The notes under the pieces: generated by a model | What the model saw: only the letters and a program-made list of their open reading frames with translations | What the model was told of the DNA's origin: nothing | Databases searched by the model: none | Source: DATAFF01 sp044870245 | Lineage (GTDB): Bacteria; Pseudomonadota; Alphaproteobacteria; Rhizobiales; Aestuariivirgaceae | Direction: 5' to 3' | NCBI GenBank assembly: GCA_044870245.1 | Contig: JBIOYR010000109.1 | Location: forward strand, 18,224 to 82,223 | DNA length: 64,000 nt | Shown: in pieces, positions 52,318 through 60,987 of the stretch | Layout: every line of letters starts with the position of its first letter | How positions within the stretch are numbered: position 1 is the stretch's first letter | Translations under genes and position numbers: made by a program

Positions 52318-52386
52318 CATGATTGTTGCGCAGCATTGGCAGAACCTTGCGCTTTGACTCGAACAATGTGGCAAGAATTGCGCAGA

Positions 52387-53727
52387 CTAGTTCTCGTCCC
52401 TTCGCAGCAGGGCAATGCGCAACTCCGACACGGCATTGGCATGCGCTTCGAAGCCCTCATAGCTGGCAAGGGCATGAGCGTGGCGGGCTTGCTCGGGATA
52501 GCCGCTGCCCGTGACATAGGCAAGCGACGTCCGCTTCATGAAATCGTGCACCGAGACGGGTGAAGCGGTGCGAGCCCAGCCGCTGGTCGGCAGCACATGG
52601 TTGGGCCCGATCACGAAATTGCCGAGCGTCGCCGGCGTATGCTCGCCAAGCAGGATCTCGCCGGCATGGTCGAAGCGCCCGAGATATTGGAACGGCTCGC
52701 GCGACAGCACTTGAAGATGCTCCGGGGCATAGTCGTTGACGAAGGCGATGGCGTCCTCAGGGGTGGGCGCCAGCACGATGCCGCCGATCGGGCCGCTCAG
52801 CACGGCGGCGGAGAAGGCGACGCGCTGCTCGCCCATCCTTTGCCAATAGGTGGGAATGGCGGCGCGCGCCTCCTCGGCGACGCGGCGGCTCCAGGTGACC
52901 AGGAAGGCCGAGCTGTCGGGTCCGTGCTCGGCCTCGATCAGGAGGTCGAGACCGGCTAGCCGGCCGTCGGCCGAATCGTCGGCAAAGACAATGAGCTCGC
53001 TCGGACCGGCCGGCGTGCCGGTGTCGATAAGGTGAGACACGAGCCGCTTGGCCATCGCCACCCAGGGGCTGCCAGGGCCGATGATCTTGGTGCAGCGGGG
53101 GATGGTCCGGGTGCCGTAAGCCACGGCTGCCACGGCTTGGGCCCCGCCGGCCTTGTAGACGCGATCAACACCGGCGATGCGGGCGGCGACCAGGGTGGCA
53201 TCGTCGATCCTGCCATCGGGTCCGGGCGGGGTGAGCACGATGATATCGGCGACCCCGGCCACCCTGGCGGGGATGGTCGTCATCAGGGCGACGGAGGGGA
53301 AAGCACCCTTGCCGCGCGGGACGTAGCAGGCAACCGATGGGATCGGGCGGCTGCGCTCGCCGGCGAAGACGCCGGGACGCACCTCGTTGAGCCACATCTC
53401 CTCCGGCATCTGGCTCTGATGGAAGCGGCGGATCGAATCGGCGGCGTAGTCCATCGCCGCTCGGACCTCGGGATCGAGGCTCCGCTCGGCGGCGTCGAAG
53501 TCGGCAGGGGTGGCGGCGAGGCTCGCGGCGTCGACAGGGGCGCGATCAAACTCGCGGGCAAAGCGGGCGAGCGCCTCGTCGCTGTCCGCAACCACGGCGT
53601 CGATGATGGCCCTGACCTTGCCTTCATAGGACGCGAGATCGGTCTCGGTGCGGCGCAGGAGCCGGGCGCGCTCCCCCGGCGACAGGGTGGCGAGCTCGAA
53701 CAGATTGACGGCGGGGCTCATCGGCAT
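52387..53727 (-). CDS. histidinol dehydrogenase family protein (HisD paralogue)
   Basis: The 446-residue NAD-dependent dehydrogenase of the HisD fold is full length. The catalytic Glu336-His337 pair (YAPEHL) and zinc-ligand candidates His268 and His429 are present. By recalled alignment with E. coli HisD, two other zinc-ligand positions are changed: Gln259 is Glu265 and Asp360 is Asn370 (TLGNFVIGPNHVLP). HisD-like enzymes outside histidine synthesis (for example the sulfopropanediol dehydrogenase HpsN) exist, and no his gene is nearby. I therefore call it a paralogue of uncertain substrate. It starts immediately after the DUF2277 stop. Confidence 0.78.
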   Translation of the reverse strand: MPMSPAVNLFELATLSPGERARLLRRTETDLASYEGKVRAIIDAVVADSDEALARFAREFDRAPVDAASLAATPADFDAAERSLDPEVRAAMDYAADSIRRFHQSQMPEEMWLNEVRPGVFAGERSRPIPSVACYVPRGKGAFPSVALMTTIPARVAGVADIIVLTPPGPDGRIDDATLVAARIAGVDRVYKAGGAQAVAAVAYGTRTIPRCTKIIGPGSPWVAMAKRLVSHLIDTGTPAGPSELIVFADDSADGRLAGLDLLIEAEHGPDSSAFLVTWSRRVAEEARAAIPTYWQRMGEQRVAFSAAVLSGPIGGIVLAPTPEDAIAFVNDYAPEHLQVLSREPFQYLGRFDHAGEILLGEHTPATLGNFVIGPNHVLPTSGWARTASPVSVHDFMKRTSLAYVTGSGYPEQARHAHALASYEGFEAHANAVSELRIALLRRDEN

Positions 53728-54003
53728 TCAGTGGGTGGTGGCGAAGCGCTTGGCGGCGCGGACGCGTGCCCTGGCAATCTCGGTCTCGCGGTCGCGCGGC
53801 GGCGCATGGGAGACGAGCGAATGAAGAAGATCCTGGGCTGCCTGCGTCACTTGATCGACGGCGTGGTTGAAGGCAGCCTCATTGGCCTTTGACGGACGGG
53901 TGAAACCGCTCAGCTTGCGGACGAATTGCAGTGCCGACGCCCGGACCTCGTCCGAGGTGGCAGGAGGTTCGAAATTGTGCAAGGTCTTGATGTTGCGACA
54001 CAT
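53728..54003 (-). CDS. DUF2277 protein
   Basis: The 91-residue protein begins MCRNIKTLHNFEPPAT, the near-invariant opening of DUF2277, then a mostly helical domain (LQFVRKLSG; AFNHAVDQVT). Function unknown; the Cys2 and the following basic residues suggest a ligand or nucleic-acid site, but this is speculation. ATG 54003 has GAGGAG about nine bases upstream. It is directly followed by the HisD paralogue and is divergent from the FAD oxidoreductase, with 33 bp between start codons. Confidence 0.85.
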   Translation of the reverse strand: MCRNIKTLHNFEPPATSDEVRASALQFVRKLSGFTRPSKANEAAFNHAVDQVTQAAQDLLHSLVSHAPPRDRETEIARARVRAAKRFATTH

Positions 54004-54036
54004 GACGGCATTCTCCTCACGAAATTTTGACCGCCC

Positions 54037-55113
54037 ATGACAACGGCCAGAGTGGTCGTCATCGGCGGCGGGATCATCGGGTCTTCCCTCTCCTACCACC
54101 TGGCCAGGCGCGGGGCGAGGGTGACGGTGGTCGCCGAGAGCGGGGCTGGCGGCGTGGCGACGCCGGCGACCTTCGGCTGGCTCAATGCCAGCTGGGGCAA
54201 TCCCGAGCCCTATTATCGTCTGCGCATCGCGAGCCTCGACCTTTGGCGTCAGCTTGGCGCGGCGCTGCCGGGGATCGGCGTGAGCTGGAGCGGCTCACTG
54301 ACCTATGACCTGCCGGAGCCGGCGCTGCGGACCTATGTGGCGCAGCATCGAGCCTGGGGCTACCCGATCCGGCTGGTGGATGGGGCGGAGGCGGAACGGC
54401 TCGAACCGGGGCTCCGCGAGCCGCCGACGCTCGCGGCCTTTGCGGAAGCGGAAGGCGCTGCCGAACCCGAGATGGCGGTCCGGGCGCTGCTCAAGGCTTC
54501 CGAGGCCCGACTGGTGCGTGCCCATGTCGAGGCGATCGTAGTGGAACGCGGTCGGGTGGCGGGCGTCAGGACGGCGGCGGAGACGATCGCAGCGGACCTG
54601 GTGGCGGTGGCAGCAGGCGCCGGGACCCCGGCGCTCGTCGCCACTGCCGGCGCGGCGCTGAAGCTCGACACCACGCCGGGGCTGCTGCTCCACACCGCGC
54701 CGCTCGAGCCGGTGTTGCGGCGCGTCGTCGTCGGGCCGGGCATGGATGTGCGGCAGACGCTGCAGGGCCGGCTCATCATCGGGTCGGATTTCGGCGGCTC
54801 GCCAATCACCGGCGATCCCGCGGCGATCGCCGACGATCTCCTGGAAATCGTGCGCCGGCGGGTGCGCGGAGCCGAGCATGCCCGCATGGAGCGCTTTTCG
54901 ATCGGTCATCGCCCGATGCCGGAGGATGGTTTCCCGGTGATCGGCTTTCTGCCGCCGGTTGCGGGACTTTATATCGCGGCGATGCATTCGGGGATGACGA
55001 ATGCGGCGGCGGTCGGGGCGTGGGGTGCGGAGGAGATGCTCACGGCCAAGCGGCATCCCCTCCTTGCACCCTTCGGGCCCGACCGTTTCAGTTGGTGTGC
55101 GGAACGTCCTTAA
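54037..55113 (+). CDS. DAO-family FAD-dependent oxidoreductase
   Basis: The 358-residue flavoprotein of the glycine/D-amino-acid oxidase family has the N-terminal dinucleotide motif VVVIGGGIIGSSLSYHLARRG (6-26) and the C-terminal FAD motif with GLYIAAMHSGMTNAA. Substrates in the family are secondary or tertiary amines (sarcosine, D-amino acids, glycine betaine derivatives). The neighbouring betaine-type ABC system hints at an N-methylated amine, which remains inference. No good binding site precedes ATG 54037. The 3' end overlaps the convergent binding-protein gene by 26 bp. Confidence 0.82.
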   Translation: MTTARVVVIGGGIIGSSLSYHLARRGARVTVVAESGAGGVATPATFGWLNASWGNPEPYYRLRIASLDLWRQLGAALPGIGVSWSGSLTYDLPEPALRTYVAQHRAWGYPIRLVDGAEAERLEPGLREPPTLAAFAEAEGAAEPEMAVRALLKASEARLVRAHVEAIVVERGRVAGVRTAAETIAADLVAVAAGAGTPALVATAGAALKLDTTPGLLLHTAPLEPVLRRVVVGPGMDVRQTLQGRLIIGSDFGGSPITGDPAAIADDLLEIVRRRVRGAEHARMERFSIGHRPMPEDGFPVIGFLPPVAGLYIAAMHSGMTNAAAVGAWGAEEMLTAKRHPLLAPFGPDRFSWCAERP

Positions 55114-56125
55114 GCCATTCACCCTCGACCTTGGCCTTGTTCGCCTCGACCCAGGCGCGGGCGACGTCTTCCGCCGGCTTCTTCTCGCGGTCGATCGCCA
55201 GGATCCACTGATTGACGGTGTCGCCATCGAGCGTGATCTGCTTCAGGAACTTCGAGATATCGGGGGCACGGGTGGCCAGCTCCTTGGAGTGGGCGATATA
55301 GACGTGGGTCGGCGGCTGGTCGCAGGTGATGCTGCTTTTCTCCAGCCAGTCGGGCGCGACTTTGGGCTGATAGAATTTGTAGCAACCATCCTTCTTGTAT
55401 TTGGGATTGTCCTTGTAATCGTCGGTGGCATAGCCGTCGAATTCCGGCTCCTCCAATTTGCGGAGGTCGAAGACGGCAAAGATCCATTCCGGCTCCCAGT
55501 AGTAGAACAGGATCGGCTGCTTCTTGGTGATGGCGGCGTCAAGCTGGGCAAGAAACACCGGCTGCTCGACGGTGGTGGCGGTGAAATATTTGTCGAAGCC
55601 GTATGACTTGGCGCGCACCTCGCTGTGGTTGGTGGCTTCCCAGCCCACCGCGCCGGCCCACCATTCGCCCTTGCCGTCGCCATCGGCGTCAAACAGCTTC
55701 GCCTTTTCGGGATCGGCGAGGTCGGTCACCTTCTTGATGCCGTGCTGGTCCTGGACGTAGCCTGGAACATAGATGCCCTCGAGGCCGAGATAGGGCTTGG
55801 CGTTCAGGATCACCGTTTCGCGGCTGCCCGGCACAACATATTTGTTCAGCTGCTCGGGAAGGTGCTCGCTCCAGACGTCGGGCAGAATATCGACGCTGCC
55901 ATCACCGCGGTCCATGGCCTCCCAGAGCACCGGCTCGCCGGCGGCGATCGAACCAACCTCGGCGTCGAGATATTTCTCCAGAACGACCTTGAGCACGTTC
56001 TGGATGGCAGTCGCACCGGTCCAGGTCTGCTCGCCGATGATCACCTTGGTCTTGGCTTCGGCATCGAAGGTCGGGGCCGCGGCAAACAGCGCCGCCAGCG
56101 CCCATGCTGCAAAAGTTCCTCTCAT
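55088..56125 (-). CDS. glycine betaine/choline-type ABC transporter substrate-binding protein
   Basis: The 345-residue periplasmic binding protein has a Sec signal peptide (about 1-24, cleavage near AEA-KT) and a mature OpuAC-type domain. The first lobe starts VIIGEQTWTGATAIQNVLK, and WSEHLPEQL, YWEPEWIFAVFDLRKLEEP and several tryptophans could form an aromatic cage for a quaternary amine. A calcium-loop-like DADGDGKGEWW lies near 149-159. It is the third gene of an ATPase-permease-binding protein set on this strand. Confidence 0.87.
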   Translation of the reverse strand: MRGTFAAWALAALFAAAPTFDAEAKTKVIIGEQTWTGATAIQNVLKVVLEKYLDAEVGSIAAGEPVLWEAMDRGDGSVDILPDVWSEHLPEQLNKYVVPGSRETVILNAKPYLGLEGIYVPGYVQDQHGIKKVTDLADPEKAKLFDADGDGKGEWWAGAVGWEATNHSEVRAKSYGFDKYFTATTVEQPVFLAQLDAAITKKQPILFYYWEPEWIFAVFDLRKLEEPEFDGYATDDYKDNPKYKKDGCYKFYQPKVAPDWLEKSSITCDQPPTHVYIAHSKELATRAPDISKFLKQITLDGDTVNQWILAIDREKKPAEDVARAWVEANKAKVEGEWLKDVPHTN

Positions 56126-56149
56126 CTCAATCCTCCCAGTTCGCTCACA

Positions 56150-57505
56150 CTATTGTCGTCTTCCTCGCCCGGCATTCTTGGAACCGCGGACGATGCGGTC
56201 GAGCATCATGGCCATGAGCACGATGGCGGTGCCGGCCAGGAAACCCTGGCCGGTCTGGAGAAAGTTCAGTGCGCGGATGACATCGAGACCGAGGCCGCCG
56301 GCGCCGATCAGTCCGGCGATCACCACCATGGACAGACTCATCATGATGACTTGGTTGATTCCAGTGAGGATGGAAGGGATGGCGAGCGGCAACTCGACCT
56401 TGGCCAACAGCTGAAGAGGATCCGCGCCATAGGCGAGGGCTGCCTCCTTGACCGTCTGCGGCACCTGGCGGATTCCGAGCGAGGTCAGGCGGATCATCGG
56501 CGGCATGGCGAAGATGACGGTTGCGAGGACGCCCGGCGGCTTGCCGATCGAGAAGAACGCCACGGCCGGAATGAGGTAGACGAAGGTCGGAAGCGTCTGC
56601 ATGACGTCGAGAATGGGCTCGATCACCGCATTGGAGCGTTTCGACTTGGCGCAGACGATGCCCAGCGGCACGCCGAGGGCGACGCAGACGATGACCGAGG
56701 TGGCGACGAGCGCCAGGGTCGACATGCTCTTCTCCCAAAAGCCGAAGAGCCCGAGATAGGCGAGCGAGGCTGCCGCGAAAGCGAGGACGCCGAGGCCGCC
56801 GGCGCGCCAGGCGACAAGCAGCAGGAAGATCACCGTCACCGGCCATGGCGTGACCACGAAGGCGGCTTCGATGCCGGTGAGAAGCCAGAAGACGCAGAAA
56901 CGGATTGCCTCGAAAAACGCCCCGAAGCTGACGATCGCCCACTTGACGGCGGCATCGATCGCCTTGGCGACCTGCGGTGCCAGGGCGGGAGGCGCGGGGA
57001 AGGTTGCCAGCGGGTGCCAGAGTGTCGGACCGAGAAAGCGCCAGAGCGTCAGCACATAGGCGACGACGAGCACCATTGTGCCGAGCGCCATTCGCCGGCG
57101 TTTCAGGGCCGCGCCATCATCATGGCTCGAAAGCTGCAGCAGGCGTGGCCGAACCGCAATGACGCCGAAGGCGGCCCTGAGCAGCAGAACCACGGCGATG
57201 CCGAGAACGAGCAGGGCGGGGCCGCCCGGGGTGCCGGCGAGAATGCGCTTGAGGGCGGAGCCGGCGGTGACGAGACCGACCAGCTCGCCGATGGCGGCGA
57301 CCACGAAGAGGTACCAGAGGCCGCGGGCGGCAAGCCAGACCGGGCCGAGGATGAAAGACTCGGCGAAGCGCTGCCGGGGAGACGGTGCCGATACAAGCTG
57401 GATGGCAGGTGCGGCAGCGGGGCTGTCTGCCGGGACAGTGACAGTCACCTCCTGGTTCCGCAGCCGATCAGGCGGGGGACCTTGGACGATTATCACCTCG
57501 TCCAT
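56150..57505 (-). CDS. glycine betaine/proline-type ABC transporter permease
   Basis: The 451-residue permease of the ProW/OpuAB type has an N-terminal extension with several spans and a C-terminal BPD_transp_1 domain with the EAA loop (VKEAALAYGADPLQLLAKVELPLA). It is longer than single-domain ProW (about 350), due to extra N-terminal membrane helices. The start is uncertain: ATG 57505 is used here; a GTG at 57517 also fits just after the ATPase stop (57525). It lies 24 bp before the binding-protein gene. Confidence 0.86.
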   Translation of the reverse strand: MDEVIIVQGPPPDRLRNQEVTVTVPADSPAAAPAIQLVSAPSPRQRFAESFILGPVWLAARGLWYLFVVAAIGELVGLVTAGSALKRILAGTPGGPALLVLGIAVVLLLRAAFGVIAVRPRLLQLSSHDDGAALKRRRMALGTMVLVVAYVLTLWRFLGPTLWHPLATFPAPPALAPQVAKAIDAAVKWAIVSFGAFFEAIRFCVFWLLTGIEAAFVVTPWPVTVIFLLLVAWRAGGLGVLAFAAASLAYLGLFGFWEKSMSTLALVATSVIVCVALGVPLGIVCAKSKRSNAVIEPILDVMQTLPTFVYLIPAVAFFSIGKPPGVLATVIFAMPPMIRLTSLGIRQVPQTVKEAALAYGADPLQLLAKVELPLAIPSILTGINQVIMMSLSMVVIAGLIGAGGLGLDVIRALNFLQTGQGFLAGTAIVLMAMMLDRIVRGSKNAGRGRRQ

Positions 57506-57524
57506 CGAAGGGGTCACGTCACCG

Positions 57525-58562
57525 TCACTTCCCCTGGATGCTCCGCAACAAAACACGCCGCCGGACGATGCCGACAGGCTCGCCGTCGCGTATGAGAATC
57601 GGCAGATCGCTCTCTGCCGTCAAGTCGATCAATTCATCGAGAAGGGTGGTCGGCCGGCGGACCGGCCAGGCCTGTTCGGCAGCCAACACGGCATCTTCCG
57701 CGCCCAGCGGCTCCATGATGTCGGCCGCCGCCAGGACGGTGAGCCGGGAAATCCCTTGAACGAAGGCCCTCACATAATCGTCCTTCGGCCGGTTCACGAT
57801 TTCGCTCGGAGTACCGATCTGGACCATGCGGCCGTCGCGCATGATGCCGATGCGGTGGCCGATCCGGATCGCCTCGGCGAGATCATGGGTGATGAACACC
57901 GTGGTTTTGCGCATCTGGCGCGACAGATCGATGAACAGGTCCTGGAGCTGGCGGCGGATCAGCGGATCAAGGGCGCTGAACGGCTCGTCCATCAGCAGGA
58001 TGTCGGGATCGCTGGCCAGCGCCCGGGCGAGGCCGACGCGCTGCTGCATGCCGCCGGACAGCTCCTCCGGCCAGGCCTCGTCCCACTCCGACAGCTGCAC
58101 CAGGGCGAGCTTCCGCCGCGCCGTGGCGACCCGCTCGTCCCGCGGCAGGCTGCGCAGCTCGAGGCCGAGCGCGACATTGTCGACGACGTTCAGATGAGGC
58201 AGCAGCGCAAAGTTTTGAAACACCATGCCGATTTTCTCAGCCCTGAGCTTGCGCATGGCACGGCGCGATTTGAGACCGATATCCTCGCCTTGGATGAAGA
58301 TGCTGCCGGCGGTCGGCTCGACCAGCCGGTTGATGTGCCTGACGAGGGTCGACTTGCCGCTGCCCGACAAGCCCATGATGCAGAAGACCTCGCCGGGCGC
58401 GACCGAGAAGCTGACGTCGTGGACGCCGACGATGCTGTCATACTTTGCCTTGATCTCGGGTTTGCCGAGCCCATTCTGGCGCAAGGCGGCGAGCGCTTCC
58501 TTGGGTCTCGGCCCAAAGATCTTGTATAGATTGCGGCACTCGATCGCGGCCGTTCCGTTCAT
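57525..58562 (-). CDS. glycine betaine/proline-type ABC transporter ATPase (ProV-like)
   Basis: The 345-residue ATPase opens with CRNLYKIFGPRP, the ProV signature, and has Walker A GLSGSGKS (64-71), the signature LSGGMQQR (168-175) and Walker B ILLMDEP (188-194), followed by a C-terminal CBS-like region (about 265-345) that in relatives senses ionic strength. The FAD oxidoreductase and the HisD paralogue lie beyond the binding-protein gene. ATG 58562 matches ProV; the frame extends to 58640. Confidence 0.9.
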   Translation of the reverse strand: MNGTAAIECRNLYKIFGPRPKEALAALRQNGLGKPEIKAKYDSIVGVHDVSFSVAPGEVFCIMGLSGSGKSTLVRHINRLVEPTAGSIFIQGEDIGLKSRRAMRKLRAEKIGMVFQNFALLPHLNVVDNVALGLELRSLPRDERVATARRKLALVQLSEWDEAWPEELSGGMQQRVGLARALASDPDILLMDEPFSALDPLIRRQLQDLFIDLSRQMRKTTVFITHDLAEAIRIGHRIGIMRDGRMVQIGTPSEIVNRPKDDYVRAFVQGISRLTVLAAADIMEPLGAEDAVLAAEQAWPVRRPTTLLDELIDLTAESDLPILIRDGEPVGIVRRRVLLRSIQGK

Positions 58563-58727
58563 GACCGCATGATGGACGCGCCGGAGCAGCGTTTCCAGCC
58601 GCCACTTCGGTCGCTTTACCGTGATCGCAGCGGGCCTCATCTCAGGGTTGCTGGAGAGCCTTGATTTGGGCTAAAAGGGGGCAAGGCGCTTGATGGAGCG
58701 CCCAGTTCACCTAGCCGGGGGGCAGTC

Positions 58728-59225
58728 ATGTTTGTCGTGTCCAGTGGGCTTCGCGCCCACATATTGCGTTCCATTCTTGCCGGCGGCTGTGTCGGCGCAA
58801 TGGCGGCTCTCGCAGCGTCAGGCGGCGTTGCACTCACCCTTGTTCCCTTCACCGCTTCGCTGGTCTTGCTGGTGACCATGCCGGGCAGCCCGGCGGCCCG
58901 GCTCAGGGCGGTGATCGGCGGGCATCTGATCTCAGCCATTGTCGGGCTCGTCGTGCTCAAGCTGCTCGGAGCCGGGCCGACGGCACTGGCGGTTGCGGTG
59001 TGCACCGCCGTGTTCCTGATGCTGTCGTTCGACATGCTGCATCCGCCGGCCTCGATCGCGACCTTCGTGGTGATGACCCAGGCGGCCGACTGGACCTTTC
59101 TGCTGGCGCCACTCGCCGTCGGGCTGACGATGATAGCGCTTTGCGTCCTGTTGGCGAGGCTCGCCGTCGCGCCGGTCGGTCGCGGACGGAGCAAAGCCCA
59201 GGCGGCGGTACGGCCGTCGCCCTAG
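58728..59225 (+). CDS. HPP-family membrane protein
   Basis: The 165-residue integral membrane protein has four to five spans and the name-giving motif DMLHPPASIAT near the middle; GGH and SGGVALTLVPF segments also fit. HPP proteins in cyanobacteria and plastids are linked to nitrite transport, and the role here is unknown. ATG 58728 is preceded by GGGGGG at about five bases. It is divergent from the ProV-type gene. Confidence 0.82.
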   Translation: MFVVSSGLRAHILRSILAGGCVGAMAALAASGGVALTLVPFTASLVLLVTMPGSPAARLRAVIGGHLISAIVGLVVLKLLGAGPTALAVAVCTAVFLMLSFDMLHPPASIATFVVMTQAADWTFLLAPLAVGLTMIALCVLLARLAVAPVGRGRSKAQAAVRPSP

Positions 59226-59303
59226 CGGGTTCCGCCAAATCGACTTGGCAGAACTCTGTCTGGCGTTTCATAGTTCTCCCGCGAGTTACCACGGGAGACC
59301 AGC

Positions 59304-60965
59304 ATGAAAGCCAGCCACGCGCTTATCGAAATTTTCCGGCGCACCCATGGCGAGGTGCACAATCAGCTGATCGACAGCCTGCTTGCCGGCCGGCTGAGCC
59401 GCCGCGAATTCATGCGCCATGGCAGCTGCCTGGGCCTAAGCCTGACGACGCTCGGCACGATCGCTGGAAGCGTCGGGCTCATTGCCGGGCCACGATTGGC
59501 GAGGGCTGCGGGAGCGGGCGGCACCATCCGGGTGGCGCAGAACGCTCCGGCAAGTGCCATCGACCCGGTCAAGATCGCCGATGGCCCCGGCCTTGCCATC
59601 CTGTCCTATGTCGGCGATTTCCTGTGCTTCGACCGCAACGACCTGACGCTCGAGCCGATGCTGGCCGAGAGCTGGAGTCCCAACAAGGACGGCACGGTGT
59701 GGACTTTCAAGCTGCGGCAAGGGGTGAAATTTCACAATGGCAAGCCGATGACGGCGGATGATGTGGTCGCCAGCATCGAGCGTCTTGCCGATCCGGCCAA
59801 TGGCTCGAATGCGCTCTCGGCCTTCACCGGCTACCTGTCGAAGGGCGGCACCCGCAAGGTCGACGACCACACCGTCGCGTTCCATCTCGACGCAGCCAAT
59901 GGCAGCTTCCCGTATCTGTTGTCGTCGGACAATTACAACGCGATCATCCTGCCGGCCGATTATGCCGGGAACTTCGAGCAGAGCATGATCGCGACCGGTC
60001 CGTTCAAGCTCGAAAAGTACACGCCGCAGGTGGGTGCGTCCTTTGTGAGGAACACCGACTACTGGGGCGGCCAGGTCGCGCCGGAGCGGGTCGAGGCAAC
60101 TTTCTACGCCGACATCCAGCCGCAGATCCTGGCGCTCCAGGGCGGGCAGGCGGACGTCATCCTGCAGGCGCCGGTGCTGCAAAGCGTGGCGGTGCTCAAC
60201 GATCCCAATTTCGAGGTCATCAGCCTGCCTTCGACGGCGCATCAGCAGCTGCACATGCGGAACGACATGGAGCCGTTCAAAGACCCGCGGGTGCGCCGGG
60301 CGGTGGCGCTTACCCTCGATCGGCCGAAGCTGGTGCAAGGCTTGATGAAGGGTCGCGCCAAGATCGGCAATGACAGTCCCTTCGCATCGGTTTATCCGAT
60401 GACCGACAAGGGCGTGCCGCAGCGCGAGCGCAACATTGCCGAGGCGAAGGAGCTGATGGCCGCCGCCGGCATGGCCCAAGGTTTTGAGACCACGCTCACC
60501 ACCGAGCGCTTTCTCGAGATCCCCGACTATGCGGTTCTGGTGCAGAACGCCGTCAAGGAGATCGGTGGAAAGATCAATCTCAACGTCCTCGACCAGGGTG
60601 CCTATTATGGCGACGCCGTCTATGGCAAGTCGCCCTGGCTCGACTCGGTCATGGGCATCACCGATTACGGTCATCGCGGCGTGCCCAATGTCTTTCTGTC
60701 GGCGCCATTGCGCAGCGATGGCACCTGGAATGGGGCGCACTTCAAGAACAAGGACTATGACCAGCTGGTCACCAGCTATATTTCCAGCCTCGACATCGAA
60801 GCGCAGCGGGCGGCTGCGGGCAAGATCCAGCGGCTGCTGCTGGAGGAGACGCCGGTAATCTTCAGCTATTTCTACGACTATCTGACGGTGGTGAAGAAGG
60901 GCATGGGCGGCGTCCTGACGACGGCGATGGGGCAGCTGCTGCTCGCCAAGGCCACGATGGGCTGA
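59304..60965 (+). CDS. dipeptide/oligopeptide-type ABC binding protein, Tat-exported
   Basis: The 553-residue family 5 extracellular solute-binding protein has a long N-terminus carrying a twin-arginine signal, SRREFM (32-37), then a hydrophobic stretch and an ARAAGA cleavage region near 70. The mature part has LAESWSPNKDGTVWTFKLRQGVKFHNG, typical of DppA/OppA. Tat export implies folding, or complex formation, before transport. First gene of a five-function operon with two permeases and a fused ATPase. Confidence 0.9.
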   Translation: MKASHALIEIFRRTHGEVHNQLIDSLLAGRLSRREFMRHGSCLGLSLTTLGTIAGSVGLIAGPRLARAAGAGGTIRVAQNAPASAIDPVKIADGPGLAILSYVGDFLCFDRNDLTLEPMLAESWSPNKDGTVWTFKLRQGVKFHNGKPMTADDVVASIERLADPANGSNALSAFTGYLSKGGTRKVDDHTVAFHLDAANGSFPYLLSSDNYNAIILPADYAGNFEQSMIATGPFKLEKYTPQVGASFVRNTDYWGGQVAPERVEATFYADIQPQILALQGGQADVILQAPVLQSVAVLNDPNFEVISLPSTAHQQLHMRNDMEPFKDPRVRRAVALTLDRPKLVQGLMKGRAKIGNDSPFASVYPMTDKGVPQRERNIAEAKELMAAAGMAQGFETTLTTERFLEIPDYAVLVQNAVKEIGGKINLNVLDQGAYYGDAVYGKSPWLDSVMGITDYGHRGVPNVFLSAPLRSDGTWNGAHFKNKDYDQLVTSYISSLDIEAQRAAAGKIQRLLLEETPVIFSYFYDYLTVVKKGMGGVLTTAMGQLLLAKATMG

Positions 60966-60987
60966 GGAGGATAGCGCCGGAGCAGCC

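Noticed and set aside
55625..57595. 656-codon plus-strand frame across the betaine-type ABC genes
   Set aside because: Opposite to a binding protein and permease with clear signatures; the product is Gly/Asp/Arg low complexity.
58637..59194. 185-codon minus-strand frame opposite the HPP gene
   Set aside because: The plus strand encodes a membrane protein with the HPP motif and a good binding site; the minus frame is Ser/Ala/Thr-rich without a domain.
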